Shown here: positions 1 to 8,112 of the stretch, piece by piece
How the letters are laid out: each line of letters opens with the position of its first letter
Numbering within the stretch: the stretch's first letter is position 1
Assembly (NCBI GenBank): GCA_910579675.1
Contig: CAJTUF010000006.1
Coordinates: forward strand, 57,292-121,291
DNA from: an uncultured Muribaculaceae bacterium
GTDB taxonomy: Bacteria > Bacteroidota > Bacteroidia > Bacteroidales > Muribaculaceae
Reading direction: 5' to 3'
Length of the DNA: 64,000 nucleotides
Program-made: the position numbers and the translations under genes
Notes under the pieces: generated by a model
The model's database searches: none
What the model was told of the DNA's origin: nothing
What the model saw: the letters and a program-made list of their open reading frames with translations, nothing else

Positions 1-2
1 TT

Positions 3-1079
3 TCGTCGGGCGATCTGTTATTTTCGGGCAATGCAGTCCCTATCCCTCAAATAAAGTTGTCGATGCCGGGATATATGGATATCCCCGGACTCAACGGATG
101 GCTCGGATTCAAGGCTTTTTTTTCGATAGGATGGCTTACTGATTCACGTTGGCAGCGCAACTATGTAGGGGAGAATAAGAGATACTTCTCCGACGTGATG
201 TATCACAGCAAGGGTCTACGTCTCAGGATCGGCAATCCATCAATCCATCCCCTGACTTTTGAGGGAGGGCTTGAGATGGCGGCCCAGTATGGGGGCAAGG
301 TAATGATCGATGGAGAAGTGATAAAGAAGATGCCGGCATCGCTCAAAGACTTCTTTCATGTGGTGATACCGTCGGGTGGCGGAGGCTCGGACTTCCCCGG
401 CGAGGAGGTCAATGTGCTCGGCAATCATGTCGGAGAGTGGAGTGGCCGGCTCAATTGGCGTCTACGACAGGATTTGGGTTTGTCGGCTTACTATCTGCAC
501 TTTTTCGACGACCACTCGATGATGTTTTTTGATTATGTCTGGCATGACGGACTGTTTGGGCTCGAACTTACCTTGCCGTCCAATCCGGTCGTAGGTAAGG
601 TGGTTTATGAATATCTCTATATGAAAGATCAGTCGGGCCCTTTTCTGTGGGATCACACCTCCGATCTGCCCGAGCAGGTGAGTGGCGACGATGACTACTA
701 CAACAACCACCTCTATGCGGGATGGGAACACTGGGGTATGGGCATTGGCAATCCTCTTATTATCTCTCCTGTCTGGAATGGCGACAATAGCCTTAAATTC
801 AAATGCAACCGCGTGGTAAGCCATCATGTGGGGCTTGCAGGGCATCCTCTGTCATGGCTCGACTGGCGCTTGTTGGCATCGTACACCCGGGGATGGGGTC
901 GCTATAAAGTGCCTTACCCGTTTGTTAAAGACAATGTCAACCTATTGGCCGAAGTTACCTGCTCCCCGGCACGACTCAAAGGATGGAGCGCTACTGCGGC
1001 CGTAGGCCTCGACTTCGGTAATATGCTCGGCAAGAGCCGGGGGGTGATGCTTTCGATAAAAAAAACCGGCATACTATGA
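3..1079 (+). CDS. Capsule assembly protein, Wzi family (5' end outside window)
   Basis: The frame is open from the first complete codon of the window, so the true start lies upstream and about 359 C-terminal residues are visible. The sequence has alternating aromatic and charged strands with motifs such as LLFSGNAVPIPQ and GLRLRIGNPSIHPLTFEGG, which resemble Bacteroidetes 'capsule assembly Wzi' proteins. These are outer-membrane beta-barrels that help tether capsule to the surface. A polysaccharide export and kinase locus lies 4 kb downstream on the other strand, which fits a surface-glycan role. The stop overlaps the next start in an ATGA, so the two are translationally coupled. Family is assigned from pattern recognition only; the barrel topology is inferred. 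Confidence 0.75.
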   Translation, partial: SSGDLLFSGNAVPIPQIKLSMPGYMDIPGLNGWLGFKAFFSIGWLTDSRWQRNYVGENKRYFSDVMYHSKGLRLRIGNPSIHPLTFEGGLEMAAQYGGKVMIDGEVIKKMPASLKDFFHVVIPSGGGGSDFPGEEVNVLGNHVGEWSGRLNWRLRQDLGLSAYYLHFFDDHSMMFFDYVWHDGLFGLELTLPSNPVVGKVVYEYLYMKDQSGPFLWDHTSDLPEQVSGDDDYYNNHLYAGWEHWGMGIGNPLIISPVWNGDNSLKFKCNRVVSHHVGLAGHPLSWLDWRLLASYTRGWGRYKVPYPFVKDNVNLLAEVTCSPARLKGWSATAAVGLDFGNMLGKSRGVMLSIKKTGIL

Positions 1080-1495
1080 TTAATAATGCTCTACTTAGGC
1101 TCCGGGCAATCACGATGCTCGCAGTGATAGCCTTCGTCATGCTCTGCGGATGTAACAAGAGCGATCTCAACGGCGATCTCGACGGGCAGTGGCAACTCAT
1201 GTCGATCACCCGCAACGATGGCACCAGTATCGTGCCCAATCAGAAATATTATCTCTTTGCGATGCATATGGCGATGCTTCGCGAGTCAGGACGAGACGGC
1301 ATACCCGGTAATATGATATACGATGAGAGCACCGGGCACATCACGATAGATTTTCCGCGCAAGGCATCCCTCGGAGAGTGGGGGCTGCCCGATAGCCCTT
1401 GCACTGTCGAACTGACTATTGAATCTCTGTCGCGCGATCATCTTGTTATGATGGTTGCACCTGACAGTACTATCCTAACCTTGCGCAAATTCTAA
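1076..1495 (+). CDS. Small lipocalin-like lipoprotein
   Basis: 139 residues. The N-terminus is a lipoprotein signal: hydrophobic stretch at residues 11-25 ending in LCGC, with Cys26 as the probable lipidated residue. The rest begins LDGQWQLMSI and has short beta strands, as in lipocalin-like lipoproteins of Bacteroidales. No catalytic motif is visible and its ligand is unknown. It starts inside the stop codon of the Wzi-like gene (ATGA) and is followed 12 nt later by an FKBP isomerase, so it probably belongs to an envelope-maturation operon. Confidence 0.6.
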   Translation: MINNALLRLRAITMLAVIAFVMLCGCNKSDLNGDLDGQWQLMSITRNDGTSIVPNQKYYLFAMHMAMLRESGRDGIPGNMIYDESTGHITIDFPRKASLGEWGLPDSPCTVELTIESLSRDHLVMMVAPDSTILTLRKF

Positions 1496-1507
1496 TATTA
1501 CAGGTAT

Positions 1508-1906
1508 ATGGCAAAGAAAGAATATGTTGAGAAAAATAAGGCGTGGATCGCCGAGAAAGCTCAGGAACATGGTGTGAAGCCGCTCGAAGGAGGTTTGTTT
1601 TACAAGGTGTTGAAGTCGGGTGACAAAACCGGGCGCACTCCCGACAGAGGGAGTGTCGTTACGGTACATTACTCCGGCAAGACTATCAACGGCAAGACAT
1701 TCGACAGCAGCCGCGGAGGTGTGGCTCCGGCGTTCCGCCTGCGTGATCTTATTCCCGGCTGGGTGATAGCACTCCAGCATATGCATCCCGGCGATAAGTG
1801 GGAGGTGTATATTCCGGCAGAGAAAGCATATGGCCGTCTGAATCAACCGGGTATACCAGCGGGATCGACCCTTATATTTGAGATAGAACTGATAGGGGTA
1901 GCATGA
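1508..1906 (+). CDS. FKBP-type peptidyl-prolyl cis-trans isomerase
   Basis: 132 residues. The C-terminal two thirds (about 45-131) is one FKBP domain with the usual landmarks VTVHYSGKTINGKTFDSS, LIPGWVIALQHMHPGDKW and IPAGSTLIFEIELIGV. The enzyme catalyses proline cis-trans isomerisation during protein folding. No signal peptide is evident: the N-terminus is charged (MAKKEYVEKNK), so the protein may be cytosolic even though its neighbours are envelope proteins. The stop overlaps the beta-lactamase start in an ATGA, suggesting co-translation. Confidence 0.9.
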   Translation: MAKKEYVEKNKAWIAEKAQEHGVKPLEGGLFYKVLKSGDKTGRTPDRGSVVTVHYSGKTINGKTFDSSRGGVAPAFRLRDLIPGWVIALQHMHPGDKWEVYIPAEKAYGRLNQPGIPAGSTLIFEIELIGVA

Positions 1907-2814
1907 GGTGGAAGTTGTTGCCGATGTTGCTGCTGTGGCTGACAGTGGCAGGAGGATGTAAACACGGCAACCACTATGCCGGATTGCAGTCGGCACTTGA
2001 GCAATTTGTGGCTGATAAGGATGCCCATATAGGCATAGCGGTTATAATCGACGGTCGAGACACGGTGGCGGTCAACGCTCATGAGCAGTTTCCGATGCTG
2101 AGTGTCTACAAGTTTCCTATCGCGTTGGCTATGGCCGAAGTGTGTCGAGAGCGCAATATCCCGCTCGACCGGATGATAGAATTTGGGCGGGATGATCTGC
2201 ATGCCGATACCTATAGTCCAATGACTGTGCATATTCTCTCTTCGAGTACAGTGCATACGGAAGAATTGAAGATGCCTATGACCAGTTTGTTGCGATATAT
2301 GCTTCAGCAGAGCGATAATAATGCCTCCGATATAGTGATGAGAGAGGCTGGCGGAGCAGACACTGTCGATTCATATCTGAAAAAGATAGGGATTGACGGT
2401 ATTAGAGTGTATTGCAGCGAGGCTGATATGCACTCCGACAACTCGCTTTGCTATGCCAACTCATCCACTCCCATGGCAATGGCAAGACTGATGGACTGGT
2501 TTGACAACATGCACGACGATTCTATTTCGGCTACAATCAAGCATATGATGGAAACATGTGCGACTGGAACTGGCCGACTGCAGGCTCCGATAGTGGACGC
2601 CGGAGGGGTGACAGGGCATAAGACTGGCACAGGTTTCGAGCTTCCGGATGGCCGGCTGATGGCAGTGAATGATGCCGGGTATGTGCATCTGCCCGACGGT
2701 CGCCGATACTCCATTGCCGTTTTTATTGATAATTCAGGCTACGATCTTGAGGCTTCTGAGGCTCTGATTGCCGAGATCTCGCGAATAGTTGTTGAGGAAA
2801 TGCTCAGGCATTGA
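1903..2814 (+). CDS. bla: Class A beta-lactamase, subclass A2-like, predicted lipoprotein
   Basis: 303 residues. Serine beta-lactamase motifs are complete: Ser67-x-x-Lys70 (SVYK), Ser137-Asp-Asn (SDN, in QQSDNNASD), a Glu at 173 in SEADMHSD as the probable omega-loop general base, and Lys240-Thr-Gly. The QSDNNASD context and omega-loop pattern match the CfxA/CepA/PER side of class A common in Bacteroidetes. The leader ends GGC (Cys19), suggesting a lipoprotein facing the periplasm. It is the last gene before a strong hairpin terminator. Nothing marks it as mobile: composition and coupling match the neighbours, so a chromosomal cephalosporinase or penicillinase is likely. Substrate range cannot be read from sequence. 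Confidence 0.88.
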   Translation: MRWKLLPMLLLWLTVAGGCKHGNHYAGLQSALEQFVADKDAHIGIAVIIDGRDTVAVNAHEQFPMLSVYKFPIALAMAEVCRERNIPLDRMIEFGRDDLHADTYSPMTVHILSSSTVHTEELKMPMTSLLRYMLQQSDNNASDIVMREAGGADTVDSYLKKIGIDGIRVYCSEADMHSDNSLCYANSSTPMAMARLMDWFDNMHDDSISATIKHMMETCATGTGRLQAPIVDAGGVTGHKTGTGFELPDGRLMAVNDAGYVHLPDGRRYSIAVFIDNSGYDLEASEALIAEISRIVVEEMLRH

Positions 2815-2822
2815 AGCAGCAG

Positions 2823-2853
2823 CTACGGCCCGGCATAGAGCGCCGGGCCGTAG
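2823..2853. terminator. Hairpin terminator between convergent genes
   Basis: Perfect 12-bp inverted repeat (CTACGGCCCGGC at 2823-2834, its complement at 2842-2853) with a 7-nt loop. It lies 8 nt after the beta-lactamase stop and 5 nt from the stop of the convergent RNA ligase gene. It has no long T-run but is ideally placed to end both transcripts. Confidence 0.75.
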
Positions 2854-2858
2854 TCGGA

Positions 2859-3899
2859 TCAATCGGATGTGAACATGTTGTTGTCGATGGCTTTTTCCAG
2901 GAAAGAGCCGGCCATCTTGGTTAACTTGCGGTTGAGTGCCTTCTGCTCGCTCTTATCGAGGGCAAGATATGACTCGCCGTGCTCCTTGATGAAGTCGTCG
3001 AGGATATCTTTGGCAAAGAGTCCCGACAGCTTGCCGAAGTCTTTGGGGAGCGTCACCTCACCTATATGACTCACTACATTGTTGAGTCTGTTGATGGTGA
3101 TGTAGGCGTCGATCTCGGTCTGCAACTGTTGGAGAGCTTCGCTGCAGCATGGAGCCGGAGTGTCGAAGAGCTTGTTGCGCTGCTTTGCGCTTTTCTTTTC
3201 AGCAAAACGCTCGTTTTTGTTTTTGATCATCACTCTTGAGCCGTTGCGGAGATACTGAGGCTCGACCGGACGGATCACGACTCCTTCGCATATATTGTCG
3301 TCGATATCGGGGAGACCAAGCCATTGCGGTATTTTGCTTTGGAAGGCATTGGGATATTCGAGACATTTGGCGAGAGGTCCACGAAACAGCGTGGCGGCAT
3401 AGAAGAAGCCTTCAGCTTCAAAGAGGGAGTTGGCCTCATCAACAGATAGATAACGTCCCTCTCCATTCTGAAGAATATATATGTCGAAGGCATAGAACTC
3501 GTGGCCGGGAGTGTAGTGCACTCCCTTCTGGATGAGAGTGATGCCGGGTTTGGGCGCAACATCGGGGTGTGAGTAGCGGCCGCCAAACATTTCACCGAAC
3601 ACTGCGACAGACTCCACGCCGGGATAAAGACTTTTGATACGACTGAAAAGTGACAGTACGCGAGGAATGTAAACTTGTAGCAACGGCTGAAATTCGTAGA
3701 ATTGGTCGTTGTCGTCGAGAAGAGATGTGCGCTTGGCAAATCTTACTTCCGTTCCATCGCATAGAAAGCTGGTGTTGGAACCATGTACCTTTTCCTGCAC
3801 CACCCATTCAAGGGCGGGGGAGAGCTCGATCTTTATCTTTTGCAAGTAGTCGCGGGTAGATGCGTTCTCGATGGAGCTATACTTTTTGAATGTAAGCAT
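2859..3899 (-). CDS. RNA ligase, T4 Rnl2-like family
   Basis: 346 residues, close to the 334 of T4 Rnl2. The nucleotidyltransferase motifs occur in order: motif I EKVHGSN with the adenylated lysine at Lys37, motif III VFGEMFGG (about 100-107), motif IV EGVVIRP (205-211) and motif V MIKNKN (224-229, with Lys226 and Lys228). Such enzymes seal 3'-OH/5'-PO4 RNA nicks through an adenylated lysine. The C-terminal 110 residues are helical and probably form the Rnl2-type C-domain. It stands alone, with no polynucleotide kinase, RtcB or toxin beside it, so its substrate is unknown. Start chosen at the ATG; the N-terminus (MLTFKKYSSIEN) aligns with Rnl2-type starts. Confidence 0.85.
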   Translation of the reverse strand: MLTFKKYSSIENASTRDYLQKIKIELSPALEWVVQEKVHGSNTSFLCDGTEVRFAKRTSLLDDNDQFYEFQPLLQVYIPRVLSLFSRIKSLYPGVESVAVFGEMFGGRYSHPDVAPKPGITLIQKGVHYTPGHEFYAFDIYILQNGEGRYLSVDEANSLFEAEGFFYAATLFRGPLAKCLEYPNAFQSKIPQWLGLPDIDDNICEGVVIRPVEPQYLRNGSRVMIKNKNERFAEKKSAKQRNKLFDTPAPCCSEALQQLQTEIDAYITINRLNNVVSHIGEVTLPKDFGKLSGLFAKDILDDFIKEHGESYLALDKSEQKALNRKLTKMAGSFLEKAIDNNMFTSD

Positions 3900-4004
3900 G
3901 TGGAGATGATTGTTTTGGGTTACAGATTGGTGGGTGAGGACGGAGAGATTTGTGGCGGGTGTCGGCAGCTAATCACGGTGGAGAAGGTAAAAACCGATGC
4001 GACA

Positions 4005-4054
4005 CAAAAAAGCGGCTGTCGGGAAGTGTGTTGGTGAGCACTTGCCGACAGCCG
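4005..4054 (-). terminator. Rho-independent terminator of the 50-residue gene
   Basis: A long inverted repeat: CGGCTGTCGG plus AAGTG (4013-4028) pairs with CACTT plus CCGACAGCCG (4039-4054), with one internal mismatch and a 10-nt loop. On the minus strand it is followed by a run of six T (4006-4011), the classic intrinsic terminator form. It lies 36 nt past the small ORF stop and before the RNA ligase gene. Confidence 0.85.
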
Positions 4055-4090
4055 TTATATCGCCGTTTATCAAATTGCTTGCAATGCAGG

Positions 4091-4243
4091 CTAACTGATA
4101 TTGATATATCCATTCATATAGACTGGCCGACCGTGCTCCGCAGTATAATAATACGGTTTCACATACGCACATCGAATGCCGCCAAGGCCATAGATGCCTC
4201 GGAAGCAACCGTTGATTGTAACATTGCGTTGTGTTGTCGCCAT
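4091..4243 (-). CDS. Unlisted 50-residue small protein with its own promoter and terminator
   Basis: An ATG-to-TAG frame of 50 codons, beginning MATTQRNVTINGCFRG and ending YMNGYINIS. It is rich in Tyr, Gly and Asn, with two Cys and no signal peptide or membrane segment. Direct evidence that it is expressed as a unit: a TAAATTTG box with a TTTG 20 nt upstream (4265-4296) gives a leader of roughly 17 nt, and an intrinsic terminator follows 36 nt after the stop. No family is recognised. The alternative is a structured RNA of about 250 nt with a fortuitous frame. Confidence 0.5.
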   Translation of the reverse strand: MATTQRNVTINGCFRGIYGLGGIRCAYVKPYYYTAEHGRPVYMNGYINIS

Positions 4244-4264
4244 GAGTTTAGAGTGGATTGGCCG

Positions 4265-4296
4265 CAAATTTAGGCTAAATATTCGGATTTTCCAAA
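4265..4296 (-). promoter_or_regulatory. Bacteroidetes-type promoter of the small gene
   Basis: Read on the minus strand: TTTG (4296-4293), 20 nt, TAAATTTG (4272-4265). This is an exact match to the TTTG/TAnnTTTG pattern. Transcription should start near 4260, about 17 nt before the ATG. Confidence 0.7.
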
Positions 4297-4410
4297 AAAA
4301 CTTTAGTCAGCTATGATTATTTACAGCTAAACGGATGTGGAAAGGCTATTTTCTTGTAGGCACTATTTTATTCTCTGACTCGGCTCGATTGGGCCACGGG
4401 TGCCGATGGA

Positions 4411-5166
4411 TCATGGGGTGGGACTATGTTTGTCGGAGGCACTTGAGGAGGTGGTGATAGAGTCGTCGTGGCCCTTTACTTTGCGAGTGACGTAGTCGGT
4501 GAGGTAGACTGTAAAGAGTGGGAAAATAATGATACCGGTAATGGGAAGCACAACAGCAACTATCTTACCGGCTACCGTGACGGGGGATATGTTGCATCCA
4601 ACCGTGACGAGGTTCATGGCCGACCACCACAAGGCTGTCCAGTAGGAATTGACCTGTGGATTGACTCCTGCCTCACGCTGGTAAAATATAAGGGAGCAAA
4701 AATAGCCGAGCATGAGCATGATGGAGAGATATGACATGAACATGCTCGCAACGGCGTTTGACGACACATAGCCTATGACAATTGACAGCGCCAAGGCACC
4801 GCGGGCAAGCGGGATGAACCGCACGAAATAGAGTGCGTCGTGGCTGAGCTGGATATCGAGCAGATTGATTATGTTGAGATAGGGGATTGAGAGCAGTAGG
4901 AAAACAATACGGTGGCGGAAATAACGCCACTTGTCGGGAGCAAACTGCAATTCAATGAAAAAGTCGAGGATAAACACTATGCACACCCAGAACTGAAAGG
5001 TCATGTAGGTGTGGTTTTCAAGAACATTGACGCGACGGAAGGTGTCGAATGAGATCCATACTATGAGCGCTACAGAAAGCACGAGCACCAGAAAATTCAT
5101 AAAGCGCTCGATGTCGGTGGTACCCTTACGGGAATGTGGATCAGATGTGGCGAATGGATGAGTCAT
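4411..5166 (-). CDS. Potassium-channel-family membrane protein
   Basis: 251 residues from the ATG at 5166; an upstream TTG would add 10 residues but looks less likely. Several hydrophobic segments (residues about 22-40, 55-75, 85-105, 120-140, 145-165 and 195-225) surround a pore loop, WWSAMNLVTVGCN, followed by a last helix ending in LTDYVTRK. The pore signature is TVGCN rather than TVGYG. Similar Bacteroidales proteins carry TVGSN-like filters, so this may be a family trait with altered ion selectivity. There is no RCK domain; the cytoplasmic tail is short and Ser-rich. It is separated from both neighbours by hairpins. Confidence 0.7.
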   Translation of the reverse strand: MTHPFATSDPHSRKGTTDIERFMNFLVLVLSVALIVWISFDTFRRVNVLENHTYMTFQFWVCIVFILDFFIELQFAPDKWRYFRHRIVFLLLSIPYLNIINLLDIQLSHDALYFVRFIPLARGALALSIVIGYVSSNAVASMFMSYLSIMLMLGYFCSLIFYQREAGVNPQVNSYWTALWWSAMNLVTVGCNISPVTVAGKIVAVVLPITGIIIFPLFTVYLTDYVTRKVKGHDDSITTSSSASDKHSPTP

Positions 5167-5244
5167 GATGATAAGAAACGTATATTCTTCCAACAACCAT
5201 CGTCGGACAACGGTTCGACTTCATCGCGTTTCAAATATGCGACT

Positions 5245-5283
5245 ACGGCCCGCAACCATCTCCGTCGGGATGGTGCGGGCCGT
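5245..5283 (-). terminator. Hairpin after the CapD-like gene
   Basis: Long inverted repeat: ACGGCCCGC and ACCATC (5245-5260, one extra A) pair with GATGGT and GCGGGCCGT (5269-5283), with an 8-nt loop. It lies 33 nt beyond the stop of the minus-strand CapD-like gene. No strong T-run follows. Confidence 0.6.
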
Positions 5284-5315
5284 GGCTATGATTGGCCTAA
5301 GTGGTCAAAGTGGGC

Positions 5316-7229
5316 TTAGTGGTTGTCGAGGGCTTCGTATTTGGAGTGTTGGCTCTTGAACTCGGGTACTATCGCTTTCATGCCCGCCACGATGGTCATG
5401 TCGTCGGCAGTGGCGGCTGTTCTGACCAGATCTGTGATGCGACGGTTGACATCGTTGTAGTCGTATTCGCGTACTCTGGCGATCTTGATCTTGGGGTGGA
5501 ATGTTGGGAGGGTGATCTCCTGATCGTTCAGCACCTCCTCATACAGTTTCTCGCCATCCCGGAGGCCCGTGTAGCGAATGGTTACATCCTTGGCTCCGCT
5601 CATGTTTATCATGCGTTTTGCGAGGTCGGCTATTCTTACGGGCTTGCCCATGTCGAATACAAATATCTCGCCGCCATTGCCCATGGTGCCTGCCTCAAGA
5701 ACGAGTTTGCAAGCCTCGGGGATAAGCATGAAGTAGCGGATTATGTCGGGATGGGTTACCGTGACCGGGCCACCGGCTTTAATCTGACGCTCGAAGAGGG
5801 GTATGACAGAGCCGTTTGAACCGAGCACATTGCCAAAGCGAGTGGTGACGAATTGGGTTTCGCCTTTGATCTTTCCCTCCTTGATGGCTTTGTCGAGCGA
5901 CTGCACATAGATCTCGCAGATACGCTTGGAACAGCCCATTACGTTGGTGGGGTTGACAGCTTTGTCGGTCGATACCATTACGAATTTACGGGTACCGTAT
6001 TTCACCGATAGGTCGGCTATGGTCTGGGTGCCGTACACATTGTTTTCGATGCTTTCGTAAGGGTTGTTTTCCATCATGGGCACATGTTTGTAGGCAGCAG
6101 CGTGGAAAACGTATTCGGGCTTATGGTGAGCAAAGATCTCATCCATGCGTTTTTCGTTGGCTATATCAGCCACAAGGGTATGGGCCACGATAGCGGGCCA
6201 TTCTCGGGCCATCATGAGGCGTATATCGTGGAGCGGGGTCTCGGCCTGATCAATGAGGATGAGCTCGGCAGGAGAGAATGTGGCGATCTGCCTTACTATC
6301 TCTGATCCTATGCTGCCTGCAGCACCGGTGATGAGGATTCGCTTGCCGGTGAGAAGATTGCCCACACTTTCAAGATCAATCTCGATTTTGTCGCGCGGAA
6401 GCAGATCCTCTACGTTTACCTCCTTGAGCTGTGCATAGCTGAGCGATTTGTTGGTATTCCACTCCTCGGCATCGGGCACCATCATGATTTTGATGTGGTT
6501 TTCTATGAGGCGGTTGACCATATCGTTGTTGTGGCGCAGATCGTCGGTCTTTAGCGGTGAAACGAGGAGCACTGTCGCTCCGGCCGCCTGCATATCTCCG
6601 GCGAGAGATGCTCCGTTGGGGTAGACGCGGGTGTTCATGAGGCGCTTGTTGAGGAGATCTTGATCGTCGGTCACAAATCCTGCCACGATGTAAGGAGAAT
6701 TTTCCTGAGTCTTGATACTTTTGGCGATCGCCACGCCACCCTCTCTCACACCATAGATAAAAACCTTGGTGGTGCGGTTAGAACGTATGGTATCATCGTA
6801 AATGATCTTTACAAAAATGCGGAGAGTCCACATGAGTGCTATCGCTATCACAGCCGAGAGGATCATGTCGGCAACCGAAAGTGGTATGAACCATGATATG
6901 GAAGCAACCGCCCACTGAAGGAGCAGGCTTAGGAAAAGACCTGTGATCACGGCCATTCCTACTTTCTGAAGATCGACAAACGACGAGAATCGGATCACAC
7001 CCGAATAAGTGTGGAAAATACGGAAAGCGATAAGATAGAAGATAAGATAGACGCACAGCGTGCGCTCAAGTTCCCACAGCGATGTGAGGGTGTTGATGGT
7101 ACCGTGGGTAAGAGCATAGACAACTGTGCCAGACAGCAGAAGTATAATACAATCCAAAAGCAGGATGCTCCAGTAGGGGAGTGCCTGTTTTGAAAAGTAC
7201 CAAGAGAATGCGCGTTGGATCGGTCTCAT
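5316..7229 (-). CDS. Membrane-bound nucleotide-sugar 4,6-dehydratase, CapD/WbpM/PglF type
   Basis: 637 residues. The ATG at 7229 (MRPIQRAFSWYFSK) is preferred over an upstream GTG at 7271 because it matches the usual start of this family. Four hydrophobic helices fill residues about 20-135, a CoA-binding-like Rossmann domain follows, then the catalytic SDR domain. The latter has the NAD motif ITGAAGSIGSE and the active-site stretch MVSTDKAVNPTNVMG, in which SxDK replaces the common YxxxK. Relatives convert UDP-GlcNAc to a 4-keto-6-deoxy sugar for surface glycans or protein glycosylation. It lies downstream of and in line with the phosphatase/kinase/export genes. Exact sugar product is unknown. 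Confidence 0.88.
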   Translation of the reverse strand: MRPIQRAFSWYFSKQALPYWSILLLDCIILLLSGTVVYALTHGTINTLTSLWELERTLCVYLIFYLIAFRIFHTYSGVIRFSSFVDLQKVGMAVITGLFLSLLLQWAVASISWFIPLSVADMILSAVIAIALMWTLRIFVKIIYDDTIRSNRTTKVFIYGVREGGVAIAKSIKTQENSPYIVAGFVTDDQDLLNKRLMNTRVYPNGASLAGDMQAAGATVLLVSPLKTDDLRHNNDMVNRLIENHIKIMMVPDAEEWNTNKSLSYAQLKEVNVEDLLPRDKIEIDLESVGNLLTGKRILITGAAGSIGSEIVRQIATFSPAELILIDQAETPLHDIRLMMAREWPAIVAHTLVADIANEKRMDEIFAHHKPEYVFHAAAYKHVPMMENNPYESIENNVYGTQTIADLSVKYGTRKFVMVSTDKAVNPTNVMGCSKRICEIYVQSLDKAIKEGKIKGETQFVTTRFGNVLGSNGSVIPLFERQIKAGGPVTVTHPDIIRYFMLIPEACKLVLEAGTMGNGGEIFVFDMGKPVRIADLAKRMINMSGAKDVTIRYTGLRDGEKLYEEVLNDQEITLPTFHPKIKIARVREYDYNDVNRRITDLVRTAATADDMTIVAGMKAIVPEFKSQHSKYEALDNH

Positions 7230-7371
7230 ATATGTGATTGATTTATTATTTGTGTAAGAAACATATGACACTTATTTGTAGTTAGAAACTGGAGCGAAAA
7301 AGTAGAGGGAGGGGGGAGGGGGATGTTTGACGTTGCTGGTGTGGTAAGAGAGGGAAGAGGAGTTAAGCGGC

Positions 7372-8112
7372 TTATTCTTTTAGCCTTATCTTGTCCAATT
7401 GTTTCCGGTATCTCGACTGGTTCGTCATGCGGCCCAGATCATCGGCTTGAGCGAGCCTGTGGATATCGGATCCAAGGAAATCGTAATAGCCTTTTTCAGC
7501 GAGAAAGTGAGACTTATCGCGCGCCTGTTGGCCGTAAAAGCCAGTGAGCGAAAGCAGATTGAGCTGAAGCAATATCCCCCGTTCCTTTAAGGTGGCATAA
7601 TGATGAGGCTCCATGTAGCGGTATCTCTCCGGATGGGCCAGCAGCGGCCGGTAGCCTTTTTCGACAATGCGTTCAAGGATTTCGTCGAGCCCTTGAGGGG
7701 GATTGAAGTAAGATGTCTCGACAAGCAGCATATCCCCTTTTTCGCCCAATGGCAGAAGATCGTCAGCCTCAAGTCGCTCGACAAAAAGATTGTCGATCAT
7801 GTTTTCGGCTGCAAGCTTCAATTCGACATTGCCGCTGTAGGCGTCACGCAGTTCGTCGAATCGCCTGCGCAGATCGGCTGTCTTATTGGGCACATCTTCC
7901 ATAATGTGGGGCGTTAGCCACACTCGCTCGATTCCCATAGCCTCATAGCGGTCGAGGATGGCAATCGACTCTCCGATTGTCTTCACGCCGTCGTCGACTC
8001 CCGGAAGGATGTGGCTGTGAAAATCGGTACGGCCGATAAAGAGACCGGAGCTGATTCCGTCCTCTTTACCGATACCGATTTTAGCAAGCAAGCTTTTGAG
8101 GCTCATTATCAC
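7372..8112 (-). CDS. PHP-type tyrosine-protein phosphatase (CpsB/YwqE family)
   Basis: 246 residues. The polymerase-and-histidinol-phosphatase fold is marked by metal-binding motifs DFHSHILPGVDDG (about 30-42), TPHIMED, HPERYRY and GSDIHR. Members dephosphorylate the tyrosine-rich tail of the Wzc-type kinase and so control chain length and export of exopolysaccharide. The GTG start overlaps the kinase stop (GTGA); an ATG two codons later is an alternative. The position directly after the kinase supports this partner. A G-rich stretch lies in the spacer before the dehydratase gene. Confidence 0.9.
   Translation of the reverse strand: MIMSLKSLLAKIGIGKEDGISSGLFIGRTDFHSHILPGVDDGVKTIGESIAILDRYEAMGIERVWLTPHIMEDVPNKTADLRRRFDELRDAYSGNVELKLAAENMIDNLFVERLEADDLLPLGEKGDMLLVETSYFNPPQGLDEILERIVEKGYRPLLAHPERYRYMEPHHYATLKERGILLQLNLLSLTGFYGQQARDKSHFLAEKGYYDFLGSDIHRLAQADDLGRMTNQSRYRKQLDKIRLKE

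Noticed and set aside
1903..2814. Beta-lactamase as a recently acquired mobile resistance gene
   Set aside because: It is coupled by overlap to the FKBP gene, has native-looking composition, and there are no IS or integration marks beside it.
7301..7323. G-rich tract between the phosphatase and CapD-like genes as a phase-variable switch
   Set aside because: The tract is interrupted by A (runs of 6 and 5), lies far from the start of the downstream gene, and gives no clear slippage length.
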